DNA from: Pseudomonadota bacterium
GTDB taxonomy: Bacteria > Myxococcota_A > Polyangia > Polyangiales > Polyangiaceae
Direction: 5' to 3'
Assembly: GCA_023428245.1 (NCBI GenBank)
Contig: JAEYYX010000091.1
Location: 62,001 to 126,000, forward strand
DNA length: 64,000 nt
Shown here: piece after piece, positions 8,565-16,542 of the stretch
How the letters are laid out: every line of letters starts with the position of its first letter
Numbering within the stretch: the first letter of the stretch is position 1
Made by a program: the position numbers and the translations under genes
The notes under the pieces: model-generated
What the model saw: the letters and a program-made list of their open reading frames with translations, nothing else
Told to the model about the DNA's origin: nothing
Databases searched by the model: none

Positions 8565-10709
8565 TCATTTTCTCCCGGCGGCGACCTGCACACCCGTGAG
8601 CGCGATCGTATAGACGATGTCGTCGACGGTCGCGCCGCGGCTCAGGTCGTTCACGGGAGCGGCGAGACCCTGAAGCATCGGCCCCACGGAGAGCACCTGC
8701 GCGCTGCGCTGCACGGCCTTATAGGTGGTGTTCCCGGTGTTCAGATCCGGGAACACGAAGACTGTGGCCCGACCGGCGACCGAACTCTTCGGGGCTTTGG
8801 TCCGGGCGACCTCCGCGTTGACAGCGGCGTCGTACTGAAGCGGCCCGTCGATCAGAAGGTCGGGACGAAGCGCCTTTGCGAGCTCAGTCGCCCTGCGGAC
8901 CTTCTCGACCTCTAGGCCTGAGCCCGAGGCCCCCGTGGAATAGCTGATCATGGCTACCCTCGGCTCGATACCGAAGGCCCGCGCGCTCTCGGCGCTCTGG
9001 ATCGCAATGTCCGCGAGCTGCTCGGCGTCCGGGCTTGGATTCACCGCGCAATCGCCGAAGACGAGGACCTGTTCCGGCATGCACATGAAGAAGACGCTGC
9101 TCACGAGCTTCACCCCGGGCTTGGTTCGGATGACGCTGAGCGCCGGGCGAATCGTCTGAGCTGTCGAGTGAAGGGCGCCCGAGACCAGGCCGTCCGCCTC
9201 GCCCATCTTGACCATCATGACCCCGTAGTGGTTGACGTCCGAGAGGGCGTCGATGGCCTTCTCGCGTGTATCGAGTCCCTTATGCTTTCTGAGCTCAATC
9301 AAACGGGTGATGTAGCTCTCCGGCGGGTGCAAAGGATCGATGATCGGGATCGCGTCCGAGAGCTCCACGCACGCCCCCCGCGCGGCGGCCCTGACCTCGT
9401 CGGGATTACCGAGCAAAATCACCCGGGCGATGCCCATGTTCGTGCAAACCTGCGCTGCTCCCAAAATGCGCGGATCGAGTCCCTCCGGGAGCACGATCCG
9501 CGCGTTGGCCTCCCGCGCTTGCTCGACGAGGCGATGACGAAACGCGGCCGGACTCATGCGCGCAGCGTACTTGGTGCGTCCGAGCTCGGAGACCCAGGAG
9601 GTCTCGATGTGATTGGCCACCGTGTTCATGACCAAGGACGCGCGCTCTGAATCAGTGACGGGAATCTCGTCGTTGAGCTGCCCGAGCAGGCGCGCCACCT
9701 CGTAGGTGTTATCGGGGACCTGGAGGATAGGAAGGCCCTCGGCAAAGGCCGGCGCACAGAGCTCGAGGATGCCCGGGTCCGGAGGCATTTCCCCGGACAA
9801 GAGGATCCCCGCCAGCTCGGTCCCGCCCAGCGTGGCCAGGGCTGCTGCGATCAGAATGTCCGCGCGGTCCGAGGGGACAACGAGCAAACACCCGTGGGTG
9901 CGGAAAGCGCGCTGAGCGTGTTCCACACGCATGGCGCACACCTGAATATCTCGAACGCGGCGCTCGTCCGGCTTTCCAGCCACGATCGCCGTGGCGCCGA
10001 GCTGGCTGACCACGTCCGAGATCCGGAGCGCTCCTAGATCTTCGACCTGCGGCACCGCTCCCAAAGGTCGCACCCCCGCTCGCTCGACCGCGGAGAGCTC
10101 CGCCGCGAAGCGATGGTGCTGATTGGCTGAGCCAGCGCGAGCCATGACCGCGGAGAGCGATGGCGGAGTGGAGAACTTCTGGCCTCGCACCCGGTTCAAG
10201 ATCGCGCCACACACCCGAGACCTGTAGGCGGTGGCTGCGACACGCACGTCCTCTTCGAGCTCTGCCTCGCTTTTCTGGGTAGCGTCCACAATCAGGACCA
10301 CCTCGGCATCAAGTGCCTTAGCGATCATCTGGTTCACCCGTATCGCAAACGGTTGTTGATCGGTGGGAACGAGCCCTTCGATGACGATCGCGTCGAAGTT
10401 CGGCGCCAGGCGCTCATAAGTCGAGACGATATGCTGTTCGAGCTCATCATGGTTGGATCCGAAGAGACGCTCCGCTTCCTCCATCGATAGAGGCTCGGGT
10501 GGATCCAGCTCCGTCGTCGAGCGAATCAAAGCCGTCGAGCGCTCGACATTGTCTTCAGCCGAGAGGCGTGGCCCTCTGCGAAGCTGGGCAATCGGCTTGT
10601 AAAAGCCGACCTTGACGCCGTTTCGATCCAAACACCGCACGAGGCCGAGGGACAGAGAGGTCAGGCCGACGCGATGACTCGCTGGAACCATGAGCAGAGG
10701 ATGAGCCAT
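8565..10709 (-). CDS. pta: Phosphate acetyltransferase, long form
   Basis: 714-residue enzyme converting acetyl-CoA plus phosphate to acetyl phosphate plus CoA. It has the three-part architecture of long Pta: N-terminal BioD-like P-loop domain (PASHRVGLTSLSLGLVR at 8-25), a central DRTGG-like domain (about 220-340), and the C-terminal catalytic PTA domain (about 390-714) containing MVKMGEADGLVSGA and MISYSTGASGSG motifs. The gene follows ackA by 18 bp on the same strand, so ackA-pta is almost certainly one transcript. Together they make ATP and acetate from acetyl-CoA or, in reverse, activate acetate. Length and domain order are typical of Pta in Proteobacteria. Confidence 0.95.
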   Translation of the reverse strand: MAHPLLMVPASHRVGLTSLSLGLVRCLDRNGVKVGFYKPIAQLRRGPRLSAEDNVERSTALIRSTTELDPPEPLSMEEAERLFGSNHDELEQHIVSTYERLAPNFDAIVIEGLVPTDQQPFAIRVNQMIAKALDAEVVLIVDATQKSEAELEEDVRVAATAYRSRVCGAILNRVRGQKFSTPPSLSAVMARAGSANQHHRFAAELSAVERAGVRPLGAVPQVEDLGALRISDVVSQLGATAIVAGKPDERRVRDIQVCAMRVEHAQRAFRTHGCLLVVPSDRADILIAAALATLGGTELAGILLSGEMPPDPGILELCAPAFAEGLPILQVPDNTYEVARLLGQLNDEIPVTDSERASLVMNTVANHIETSWVSELGRTKYAARMSPAAFRHRLVEQAREANARIVLPEGLDPRILGAAQVCTNMGIARVILLGNPDEVRAAARGACVELSDAIPIIDPLHPPESYITRLIELRKHKGLDTREKAIDALSDVNHYGVMMVKMGEADGLVSGALHSTAQTIRPALSVIRTKPGVKLVSSVFFMCMPEQVLVFGDCAVNPSPDAEQLADIAIQSAESARAFGIEPRVAMISYSTGASGSGLEVEKVRRATELAKALRPDLLIDGPLQYDAAVNAEVARTKAPKSSVAGRATVFVFPDLNTGNTTYKAVQRSAQVLSVGPMLQGLAAPVNDLSRGATVDDIVYTIALTGVQVAAGRK

Positions 10710-10727
10710 GTCAGTTTTTCCGGAGGC

Positions 10728-11924
10728 TTACAGGCGACGCCCGAGGGCCAGGTCGCGCGTATCCCGCGCGATCATCAGTTCTTCGTTGGTCGGGATCACG
10801 AGCACAGCGCTCCGGCTCTGAGGAGAGTCGATCCGGACCTCGCTCTTCCCGTTTTTTCCTTCGTCGAGGACAATACCCAGGCTCCCGAGACGAGCGCAGG
10901 CCATACGCCGGACGAGGGCCGAGTTTTCTCCGACTCCCGCCGTGAACACGAGCCCATCCAGTCGCTCGAAGCTCGTCGCGAGCGCCCCAAGGTGCTTTGC
11001 GAGTCGATGACAGAAGACCTCGAGAGCCAGTGTTGCTCCTCGGTGACCTTCTTCGGCGCGAGCACTCAGAATCCGCACGTCACTCGTGAGCCCCGAGAGG
11101 CCGAAGAGCCCTGATTTGTGGATGAGCGCGGTCTCGACCTCGCGTGCTGTAAGGCCACATCGCTCTATAAGGTGGAAGATGACCGCGGGGTCCAGGTCTC
11201 CCGAGCGGGTTCCCATAACGAGACCCTCAAGGGGTGTGAAACCCATGGTTGTGTCGACGGAGCGCCCACCTTGGATCGCCGCCAAGCTGCAGCCGTTGCC
11301 AAGATGAGCCGTGATGAGATTCAGCTCGGTGAGGTTCTTTCCGAGGATCTCGGCCGCCCGACTCGCCACGTAGCGATGGGACGTGCCGTGGAAGCCGTAG
11401 CGCCGGATCCCGCGCTCTACGTACCAAGCTTCGGGAACCGCGTAGCGATAGGCGAACTCAGGCAAGGTCTGGTGGAACGCGGTGTCGAAGACAGCAACGT
11501 GGGGCGACTCGGGCAAGGCGCGCCGCGCGGCTCGGATGCCGAGCAGATGTCCCGGGTTGTGCAGCGGAGCCAGCGCCGAGGCGCGCTCGATGGCTCGCTC
11601 GACCTCTGCATCGATCAATACCGAGCCCTGAAAAGATTCTCCGCCGTGGACAACACGATGACCGACGCCGACGAGCTGTCGCGCCATTTCGGGCCGGGCC
11701 CAGAGCGCACCGATCACGCTCTCGAAAGCGCTCTGGTGATCACAAGACCCAATCTCCGTCGAACGCCGACCCGTCTGGTCTTTCTCAACGAGCTGGTTCG
11801 GCCCTCCGGTGCCAAGATTCTCAACGAACGCACTAAAGCGCGTCTCTCCCGAGTCCGGATCGACGACCGCGCATTTGATCGACGAAGAGCCGCTATTGAC
11901 GGCAAGGATCAACATTTTGCGCAT
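10728..11924 (-). CDS. ackA: Acetate kinase
   Basis: 398-residue cytosolic kinase that converts acetyl phosphate and ADP to acetate and ATP. The N-terminal ASKHA-fold phosphate loop is intact (AVNSGSSSIKCAV, about residues 8-20), as are the second signature FDTAFH (143-148), RRYGFHGTSHRYV and AHLGNGCSLAAI. Length matches the family. The start ATG at 11924 gives MRKMLILAVNSG; an ATG three codons later is an alternative. It lies 39 bp downstream of the lipoprotein hydrolase gene and 18 bp upstream of pta. Confidence 0.96.
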   Translation of the reverse strand: MRKMLILAVNSGSSSIKCAVVDPDSGETRFSAFVENLGTGGPNQLVEKDQTGRRSTEIGSCDHQSAFESVIGALWARPEMARQLVGVGHRVVHGGESFQGSVLIDAEVERAIERASALAPLHNPGHLLGIRAARRALPESPHVAVFDTAFHQTLPEFAYRYAVPEAWYVERGIRRYGFHGTSHRYVASRAAEILGKNLTELNLITAHLGNGCSLAAIQGGRSVDTTMGFTPLEGLVMGTRSGDLDPAVIFHLIERCGLTAREVETALIHKSGLFGLSGLTSDVRILSARAEEGHRGATLALEVFCHRLAKHLGALATSFERLDGLVFTAGVGENSALVRRMACARLGSLGIVLDEGKNGKSEVRIDSPQSRSAVLVIPTNEELMIARDTRDLALGRRL

Positions 11925-11963
11925 CTTGTCCCGAGGAGCGCGGCGCGACCAGAGCGAGAGCGC

Positions 11964-12806
11964 TCATTTCTTCGGGCGCGCGTTTTCCCAAAGCCAATCG
12001 AGCACGCTCGCCATCGTCTCTTCTGGGTGAGGCCCCATAGCAGCGTGGTCCGCATCTGGGATGATGATCGACGTGGTCGGTACTCCTGCCCGCTTGAGCC
12101 CCCGTTCGCTCGCGAGCATGAGATCCTTGCGCTCCCGTGAGCCGACCATCATCACCGCGGCGCGAAGGCGCTCAAGCCCCGCCACCTTGACCTCGGTGGG
12201 CGCGCCCATCGAGACGAGCCGCGTATATCGCTCCGGGTAGTTCCGCGCGAGCGCCGCTGCCCGCGTCGCCCCCTGAGACATGCCGATCACGCAGATGTCC
12301 TCGATCGGCCCAGGGTCTCCCAGTTTCTCGAAGGCGAGGACGATGCGCTTGTCCAAAGCCGCCACATCCATCGACCACTTGGCCCCGAAGCCGCCACAGG
12401 AAACGTCCGCCTGGGGCGCGAGCAGCGTCCCCTTTTCGGCAGCGGCATACTGGAACGATTGAGCGTAGCCGAGTCCGTGGCCACACATCCCGTGCAAGAA
12501 GACGAATCGTTCGCGCCCCTGGGCGCCCCGGACAACGAAAACCGCGGGCTCAAGATCCCCGAGCCGTTCGACACGCACCGGCTCCTTATCCTCGCGGGTC
12601 GCCTCGGGCTCGATCGCGGCCAAGACATCCGACTCGCCTTCCGCCGCTCGGGAGGGCGTGTCATCTGCCGCCTTCGCCGTCTTGCCCGGAGGAGCCTCGG
12701 AGCGGTTCGGACAGCCCGAGAGGAGCAGGGCGAGACAGAGTCCGAAGACGCTCACGCTCTCAACCTTTGAAGCGCCCGCCTGGCGCCGTGATCTCCTTTT
12801 TCGCAT
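11964..12806 (-). CDS. Alpha/beta-hydrolase-fold lipoprotein
   Basis: 280 residues. A basic N-terminus (MRKRRSRRQ), a hydrophobic stretch and lipobox LSGC indicate a lipoprotein exported to the periplasm or surface. After a Glu/Pro-rich linker comes an alpha/beta-hydrolase domain: oxyanion-loop HGMCGHG, nucleophile elbow GMSQG, and a late acid-His region PDADHAAMGPHPEE, giving a plausible Ser-Asp-His triad. Esterase, lipase or carboxypeptidase activity cannot be separated by eye. The first 47 bp of the gene overlap the 3' end of the LysR gene, and ackA follows 39 bp downstream, so co-transcription with ackA-pta is possible. Confidence 0.82.
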   Translation of the reverse strand: MRKRRSRRQAGASKVESVSVFGLCLALLLSGCPNRSEAPPGKTAKAADDTPSRAAEGESDVLAAIEPEATREDKEPVRVERLGDLEPAVFVVRGAQGRERFVFLHGMCGHGLGYAQSFQYAAAEKGTLLAPQADVSCGGFGAKWSMDVAALDKRIVLAFEKLGDPGPIEDICVIGMSQGATRAAALARNYPERYTRLVSMGAPTEVKVAGLERLRAAVMMVGSRERKDLMLASERGLKRAGVPTTSIIIPDADHAAMGPHPEETMASVLDWLWENARPKK

Positions 12807-13728
12807 ATTTTCGCCTTTGCACGTCGCGTGCCGAGCGACCGATTCCTCCTACTTCTTGTGTACAAAGCGAGAGCCACGCGCTCAAGGCTGAGCTTCGGTA
12901 CTTTTGCTTATGAAGGACGAAGTAGAAGAGACGTCGGAAGTCACGCCCGGGAACCTGACACGCGACCAGGGTGCGATGGATGAATTCCTGCTCGAGAGCG
13001 ATCCGTGAAATGCAGCCGAGGCCGAGGCCCGCCTGCACGGCGCTCTTGATGGCTTCGGTGTGCTGCAGTTCAAGCTCGACCTTGAGCTCGGACAAGAGTC
13101 CACCCATGGCCCGCTCGAAGGTCTGCCGCGTCCCCGAGCCTCTCTCGCGCAGGATCCATTGAGCCGAGACAAGATCGCGCTCACTCAAGACTTTCTTCTT
13201 CGCGAGCGGGTGCGACGGGGCGCAGAAGACAACAAGCTCATCATCGCGGAAAGCCGTGAGCTCAAGCTCAGGATCGATCATTTCACCCTCGATCAAACCC
13301 ACGTCCAGCTCGAAGTTCTTCACCTTGCGCGCGATCTCTTCCGTGTTTGCGACGTGGAGCGTAGCGCGCGCGCCGGGACGCTCTCGAACGAAGCGAGCCA
13401 CGAGCGGCACGATCCAATAGTCCCCGATCGTCAGCGTCGCGCCGATCCGGAGCAACCCGCCGTCTCCTTCGCGCGTGAGGGCCTGTTCGAAAGCCCGAGC
13501 CTGTTCTTCGAGAGCTTCGCCCCGCGCGCGGACGGAACGACCAAATTCGCTCAACTCGAGGCGTTTCCCGATACGATCGAAGAGGCGGATTCCGAACTGG
13601 CCCTCGAGATCTGCAAGAGCTTCGCTCACCGCGGACTGGGACATGTGGAGGTCCTGTGCCGCCCGGGTGACGCTCTCGAAGCGCGCCACAGCCAAAAAAA
13701 CCTCAAGTTGTCGGAGCGTGAACCTCAT
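12760..13728 (-). CDS. LysR-family transcriptional regulator, FinR-like by context
   Basis: 322 residues. The N-terminal winged helix-turn-helix is typical (LRQLEVFLAVARFESVTRAA, then MSQSAVSEALADLE, residues ~5-47), followed by the periplasmic-binding-like effector domain (about 90-300). The gene is divergent from a ferredoxin-NADP reductase whose sequence closely resembles pseudomonad FprA; in pseudomonads fprA is divergent from and activated by the LysR regulator FinR. By this context it probably senses redox or superoxide stress and controls the reductase (inference). The 73-bp gap holds a dyad fitting the LysR box. The 3' end overlaps the start of the downstream hydrolase gene. Confidence 0.88.
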   Translation of the reverse strand: MRFTLRQLEVFLAVARFESVTRAAQDLHMSQSAVSEALADLEGQFGIRLFDRIGKRLELSEFGRSVRARGEALEEQARAFEQALTREGDGGLLRIGATLTIGDYWIVPLVARFVRERPGARATLHVANTEEIARKVKNFELDVGLIEGEMIDPELELTAFRDDELVVFCAPSHPLAKKKVLSERDLVSAQWILRERGSGTRQTFERAMGGLLSELKVELELQHTEAIKSAVQAGLGLGCISRIALEQEFIHRTLVACQVPGRDFRRLFYFVLHKQKYRSSALSAWLSLCTQEVGGIGRSARDVQRRKYAKKEITAPGGRFKG

Positions 13729-13743
13729 ATCGGAGTACCCGAT
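13729..13743. promoter_or_regulatory. Candidate LysR-type operator (T-N11-A dyad)
   Basis: Perfect dyad ATCGG-AGTAC-CCGAT, which contains the T-N11-A core expected of LysR-family regulators, directly abutting the LysR start codon in the gap shared with fpr. A -10-like TATACT (13744-13749, + strand) and a perfect TATAAT on the - strand (13747-13742) lie beside it. The site is positioned for autorepression and activation of fpr; binding is inferred. Confidence 0.5.
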
Positions 13744-13801
13744 TATACTCTACGGAATATTCTACTACACCGAAATAAGGTCTTCGGGTAAGAAAAACCT
13801 C

Positions 13802-14575
13802 GTGAACCACCTGTACCGAGAGACCGTGCTCAGCGTCCGACACTGGAGCGACAACGTGTTCAGCTTCACCACCACCCGCGGAGCGACCATGCGCTTCCAG
13901 AACGGGCACTTTGTGATGCTCGGGCTCGAAGTGGAGGGCCGCCCGCTCCTCCGCGCTTACAGCATCGTCAGCCCCAATCATGAGGAGCACCTCGAGTTCT
14001 ACAGCATCAAGGTTCCTGACGGACCCCTCACCTCCCGCCTCCAGCACCTGGCGCCCGGTGACTCGATCCTGATCAGCAAGAAGCCGACCGGCACCCTGAT
14101 CCTAAATACGCTCCTGCCCGGGAAGAACCTCTACCTCCTCGCCACCGGGACCGGACTCGCTCCCTTCATGAGCATCATTCGCGATCCGGAGACCTATGAG
14201 CGATACGAGAAGGTCATCTTGGTGCACGGCGTTCGCTACAAGAAGGACCTCGGCTACTCCGACTACATTCAGAAGGAGCTTCCCGAGCACGAGTATCTCG
14301 GCGAGTACATCCAAAACCAGCTCATTTATTACCCACTCGTGACCCGCGAAGAGTTCGAAAACCGCGGGCGCATCACCGATGCCATTGGCGACGGGAGTAT
14401 GGCTCGCAAGATCGGTCTTCCCGAGCTCAATCCCGAGCGCGACCGAGTCATGATCTGTGGGAGCCCATCGATGCTCTCGGACCTCGTCGAGCTGCTCGAG
14501 GCCCGCCAGTTCAACGAGGGCTCGAGCCACGCTCCCGGTCAGTACACAATCGAACGCGCCTTCGTGGAGAAGTAA
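13802..14575 (+). CDS. fpr: Ferredoxin/flavodoxin-NADP+ reductase, FprA type
   Basis: 257 residues from a GTG start at 13802; there is no ATG between the LysR gene and the conserved N-terminus, and (V)NHLYRETVLSVRHWSD aligns with the start of known Fpr proteins. FAD-binding motif RAYSIVSPN, NADP-binding GTGLAPFMSII, MICGSPSM, and a C-terminus ending in VEK are all typical of bacterial subclass FNRs. It transfers electrons between NADPH and ferredoxin or flavodoxin, serving redox homeostasis, Fe-S biogenesis or P450 systems. Divergent from a LysR regulator and convergent with the lipoprotein gene ending at 14636. Confidence 0.94.
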   Translation: MNHLYRETVLSVRHWSDNVFSFTTTRGATMRFQNGHFVMLGLEVEGRPLLRAYSIVSPNHEEHLEFYSIKVPDGPLTSRLQHLAPGDSILISKKPTGTLILNTLLPGKNLYLLATGTGLAPFMSIIRDPETYERYEKVILVHGVRYKKDLGYSDYIQKELPEHEYLGEYIQNQLIYYPLVTREEFENRGRITDAIGDGSMARKIGLPELNPERDRVMICGSPSMLSDLVELLEARQFNEGSSHAPGQYTIERAFVEK

Positions 14576-14635
14576 CGAGCTTCGGCGAAAAAACCAGCAC
14601 GGCAGGGTCGAAAAACCCGAGTCGCTCGAGCTCCC

Positions 14636-16372
14636 TCAAGGAATCGTGAGCTGCTCGAGGCTGAGATCGGACGCGACGAAGTGCAGGACTAGACCTTCAG
14701 CGCTGCCGCTCACGTAGAGAGCGCGGCCGCCGACCGAGATCGCGTCGTCGCCCCGGGAGATGTGTTGGGCTCCCGGGAGTTGTTCCGGCCCGTCGGCCAC
14801 CTCGCCATCCGCTCCCAGACTCAGCGCATAGACTCCTTCAAAGCGGCTCATCATGCCGCTCATGCTCCACTCCTCCCAGAGAGCGATCGCTCCACCGCCG
14901 GCGGCTACGATGCGCGGCCGTTCGACGTGCCGGTTCTCACCGAGATCGGTGAGCCAGCGCACGTGGTTGGTTTGTTCTTTTGCAGAAGAGACGACTGCGA
15001 ACTCTGTCGTCTGGGGGCCCCTATCGATCACCGAGCCTTCGACTTCTTCGAGATCTGAGCGCACCCGCACAAGGGCCAGGTCTCGCGTTCCGCGGATTTC
15101 CTCGTCTCCTTCGAATCCCGCGCTTCGCTCCGTCGAGAACAGGACGAGATAACCGAACTCGGGATCATCGACCTGAGCGATGCCGCCGAGCCTCGTGAAG
15201 GTGTTGTTGTCGCCCTCAGGTCCCTTGATGTGGAAGAGATCTCGAGTGACCCCGCGTCCAGACGCCGGGTAGCGGCCCACCGTGAGGGTTCGGGGATAGG
15301 CGTCGCCGAGGTGGAGTTCGACGAAGCCAGTACCGTCGAAGAGTGCCCGCTGATCGAAGCTATGGCTCACCCACATGGTACTCGCTCGCGTGACGGCTCC
15401 CGTCTCCGCGTCAAAATGGGTAGCAATCGCCTTCTGGTGCCTTGTTCCGCCGATATTTTCGTCCGGTTCCGTGTTGTGGCTGTGAACGAGGAGAAGGTGT
15501 CCTGCGCCATAAGCGAGGCGCGAGCTGCCTGCGACCATAGGGTTCACGATGATCTCCGCCTCGGGATCGGCTTCTCGGCGAGCCATGTCGACGTCCGTCT
15601 CGCGCAATACACACCCTGACCGATCGAACTTCACGAGGCGCACGATATCGGGACGAGGGATATCGTTCGGCGGATATGTGGCATCCACATCGTCATCTTC
15701 GTCGACTCCTGTCGCGACGAAATAGTTCCCATCCTCGTCGAGGGCGAGTCCCATGATCCGGCCCAGGCTCTCGACCTCGTACACTGCATCGACGGCGTAT
15801 CCGACCTCCGACGGAGCGAGGTGCACCACGTGGGCTGCGGCGCCCGAGCTCTGATCCTGGAGCAGCACCGCGAGCCCATCACCATCGGCGACAGGCACAA
15901 TCTCCGGGGCCTTGCCGTAACGCGCCTGCCAGGTTCGAGGTCCGACCGAGTCCTCCTGGTTCGAAAAGAGCGAGCCAAGCTCGCTCACCCGCTTTGTCTC
16001 GAGCAACCGGACCGAGAGCGCAGGGGAATCGTTTTCACAATCCCTGGGCGCCGGGGCGCCGCCAGCGCCAGTCTGCACTCCGCCCGACGAGTTCCCTCCT
16101 GGGCCTGCGCCTCCCGTGAGCGCTCCCCCTGACGCGCCGGTGGCCGCCGGCCCCGCTCCCGTACCACTCCCGCCGGAGGCCAAAGCTCCCCCACTTTGCG
16201 GTCCCGGCGCGCCTCCCACCGCCCCTACGCTGCCGCCCGAGGCGCCTTCTCCCGAAGGGTCGGACGCGGGGGAGCACGAAAGTCCAATTCCCAAGAGCGC
16301 GAGCACCCCAAGCGCTCCGATGGCCCCTCTCCGCGCCCGCCCGCCCCAAGACACATCTCCGCACCGCTCCAT
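14636..16372 (-). CDS. Linker-rich lipoprotein with beta-propeller-like repeats
   Basis: About 578 residues from ATG 16372; an open frame continues upstream but is low-complexity and antisense to a terminator. Signal peptide GALGVLALLGIGLSC places the lipidated Cys near residue 33, followed by a Gly/Ser/Ala linker (about 40-110). The remainder contains repeated blade-like segments with sequence such as GRIMGLALDEDGNYFVATGV, GTGFVELHLGDAYP and ALYVSGSAEGLVLHFV, ending in LSLEQLTIP, which suggests a beta-propeller. No catalytic motif was recognised. Probably outer-membrane or surface anchored; function unknown. It lies downstream of the GH12-like gene on the same strand but is separated from it by a strong terminator. 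Confidence 0.75.
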   Translation of the reverse strand: MERCGDVSWGGRARRGAIGALGVLALLGIGLSCSPASDPSGEGASGGSVGAVGGAPGPQSGGALASGGSGTGAGPAATGASGGALTGGAGPGGNSSGGVQTGAGGAPAPRDCENDSPALSVRLLETKRVSELGSLFSNQEDSVGPRTWQARYGKAPEIVPVADGDGLAVLLQDQSSGAAAHVVHLAPSEVGYAVDAVYEVESLGRIMGLALDEDGNYFVATGVDEDDDVDATYPPNDIPRPDIVRLVKFDRSGCVLRETDVDMARREADPEAEIIVNPMVAGSSRLAYGAGHLLLVHSHNTEPDENIGGTRHQKAIATHFDAETGAVTRASTMWVSHSFDQRALFDGTGFVELHLGDAYPRTLTVGRYPASGRGVTRDLFHIKGPEGDNNTFTRLGGIAQVDDPEFGYLVLFSTERSAGFEGDEEIRGTRDLALVRVRSDLEEVEGSVIDRGPQTTEFAVVSSAKEQTNHVRWLTDLGENRHVERPRIVAAGGGAIALWEEWSMSGMMSRFEGVYALSLGADGEVADGPEQLPGAQHISRGDDAISVGGRALYVSGSAEGLVLHFVASDLSLEQLTIP

Positions 16373-16483
16373 GGGCTCATGGTATCCGAAGCGCCTCGAA
16401 ATCGCGCGCGCCGACCTCACAAAGCTCGCACATTGGACGACCCGGGCTCCAGGGCGGCGAGCTCCCTCTGATTTTCGCCGCCA

Positions 16484-16518
16484 AATAAGAAAAAAGGGAG
16501 GCCGTCCGACCTCCCTTT
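16484..16518 (-). terminator. Rho-independent terminator of the GH12-like gene
   Basis: Perfect 9-bp stem (AAAGGGAGG / CCTCCCTTT, 16493-16501 with 16510-16518) with an 8-nt loop; read on the - strand the 3' arm continues into a T-rich tail (TTTTTTCTTA). It lies 25 bp after the GH12-like stop codon at 16543, in the 170-bp gap before the next gene. Confidence 0.85.
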
Positions 16519-16542
16519 CTCCTTGCGAAGCGTCGCTTCCGA

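Noticed and set aside
7022..8599. 525-residue open frame on the + strand
   Set aside because: Antisense to the Cys-rich repeat lipoprotein; openness follows from the repeated Cys codons and the translation is an Ala/Val/Thr-rich mix with no motif.
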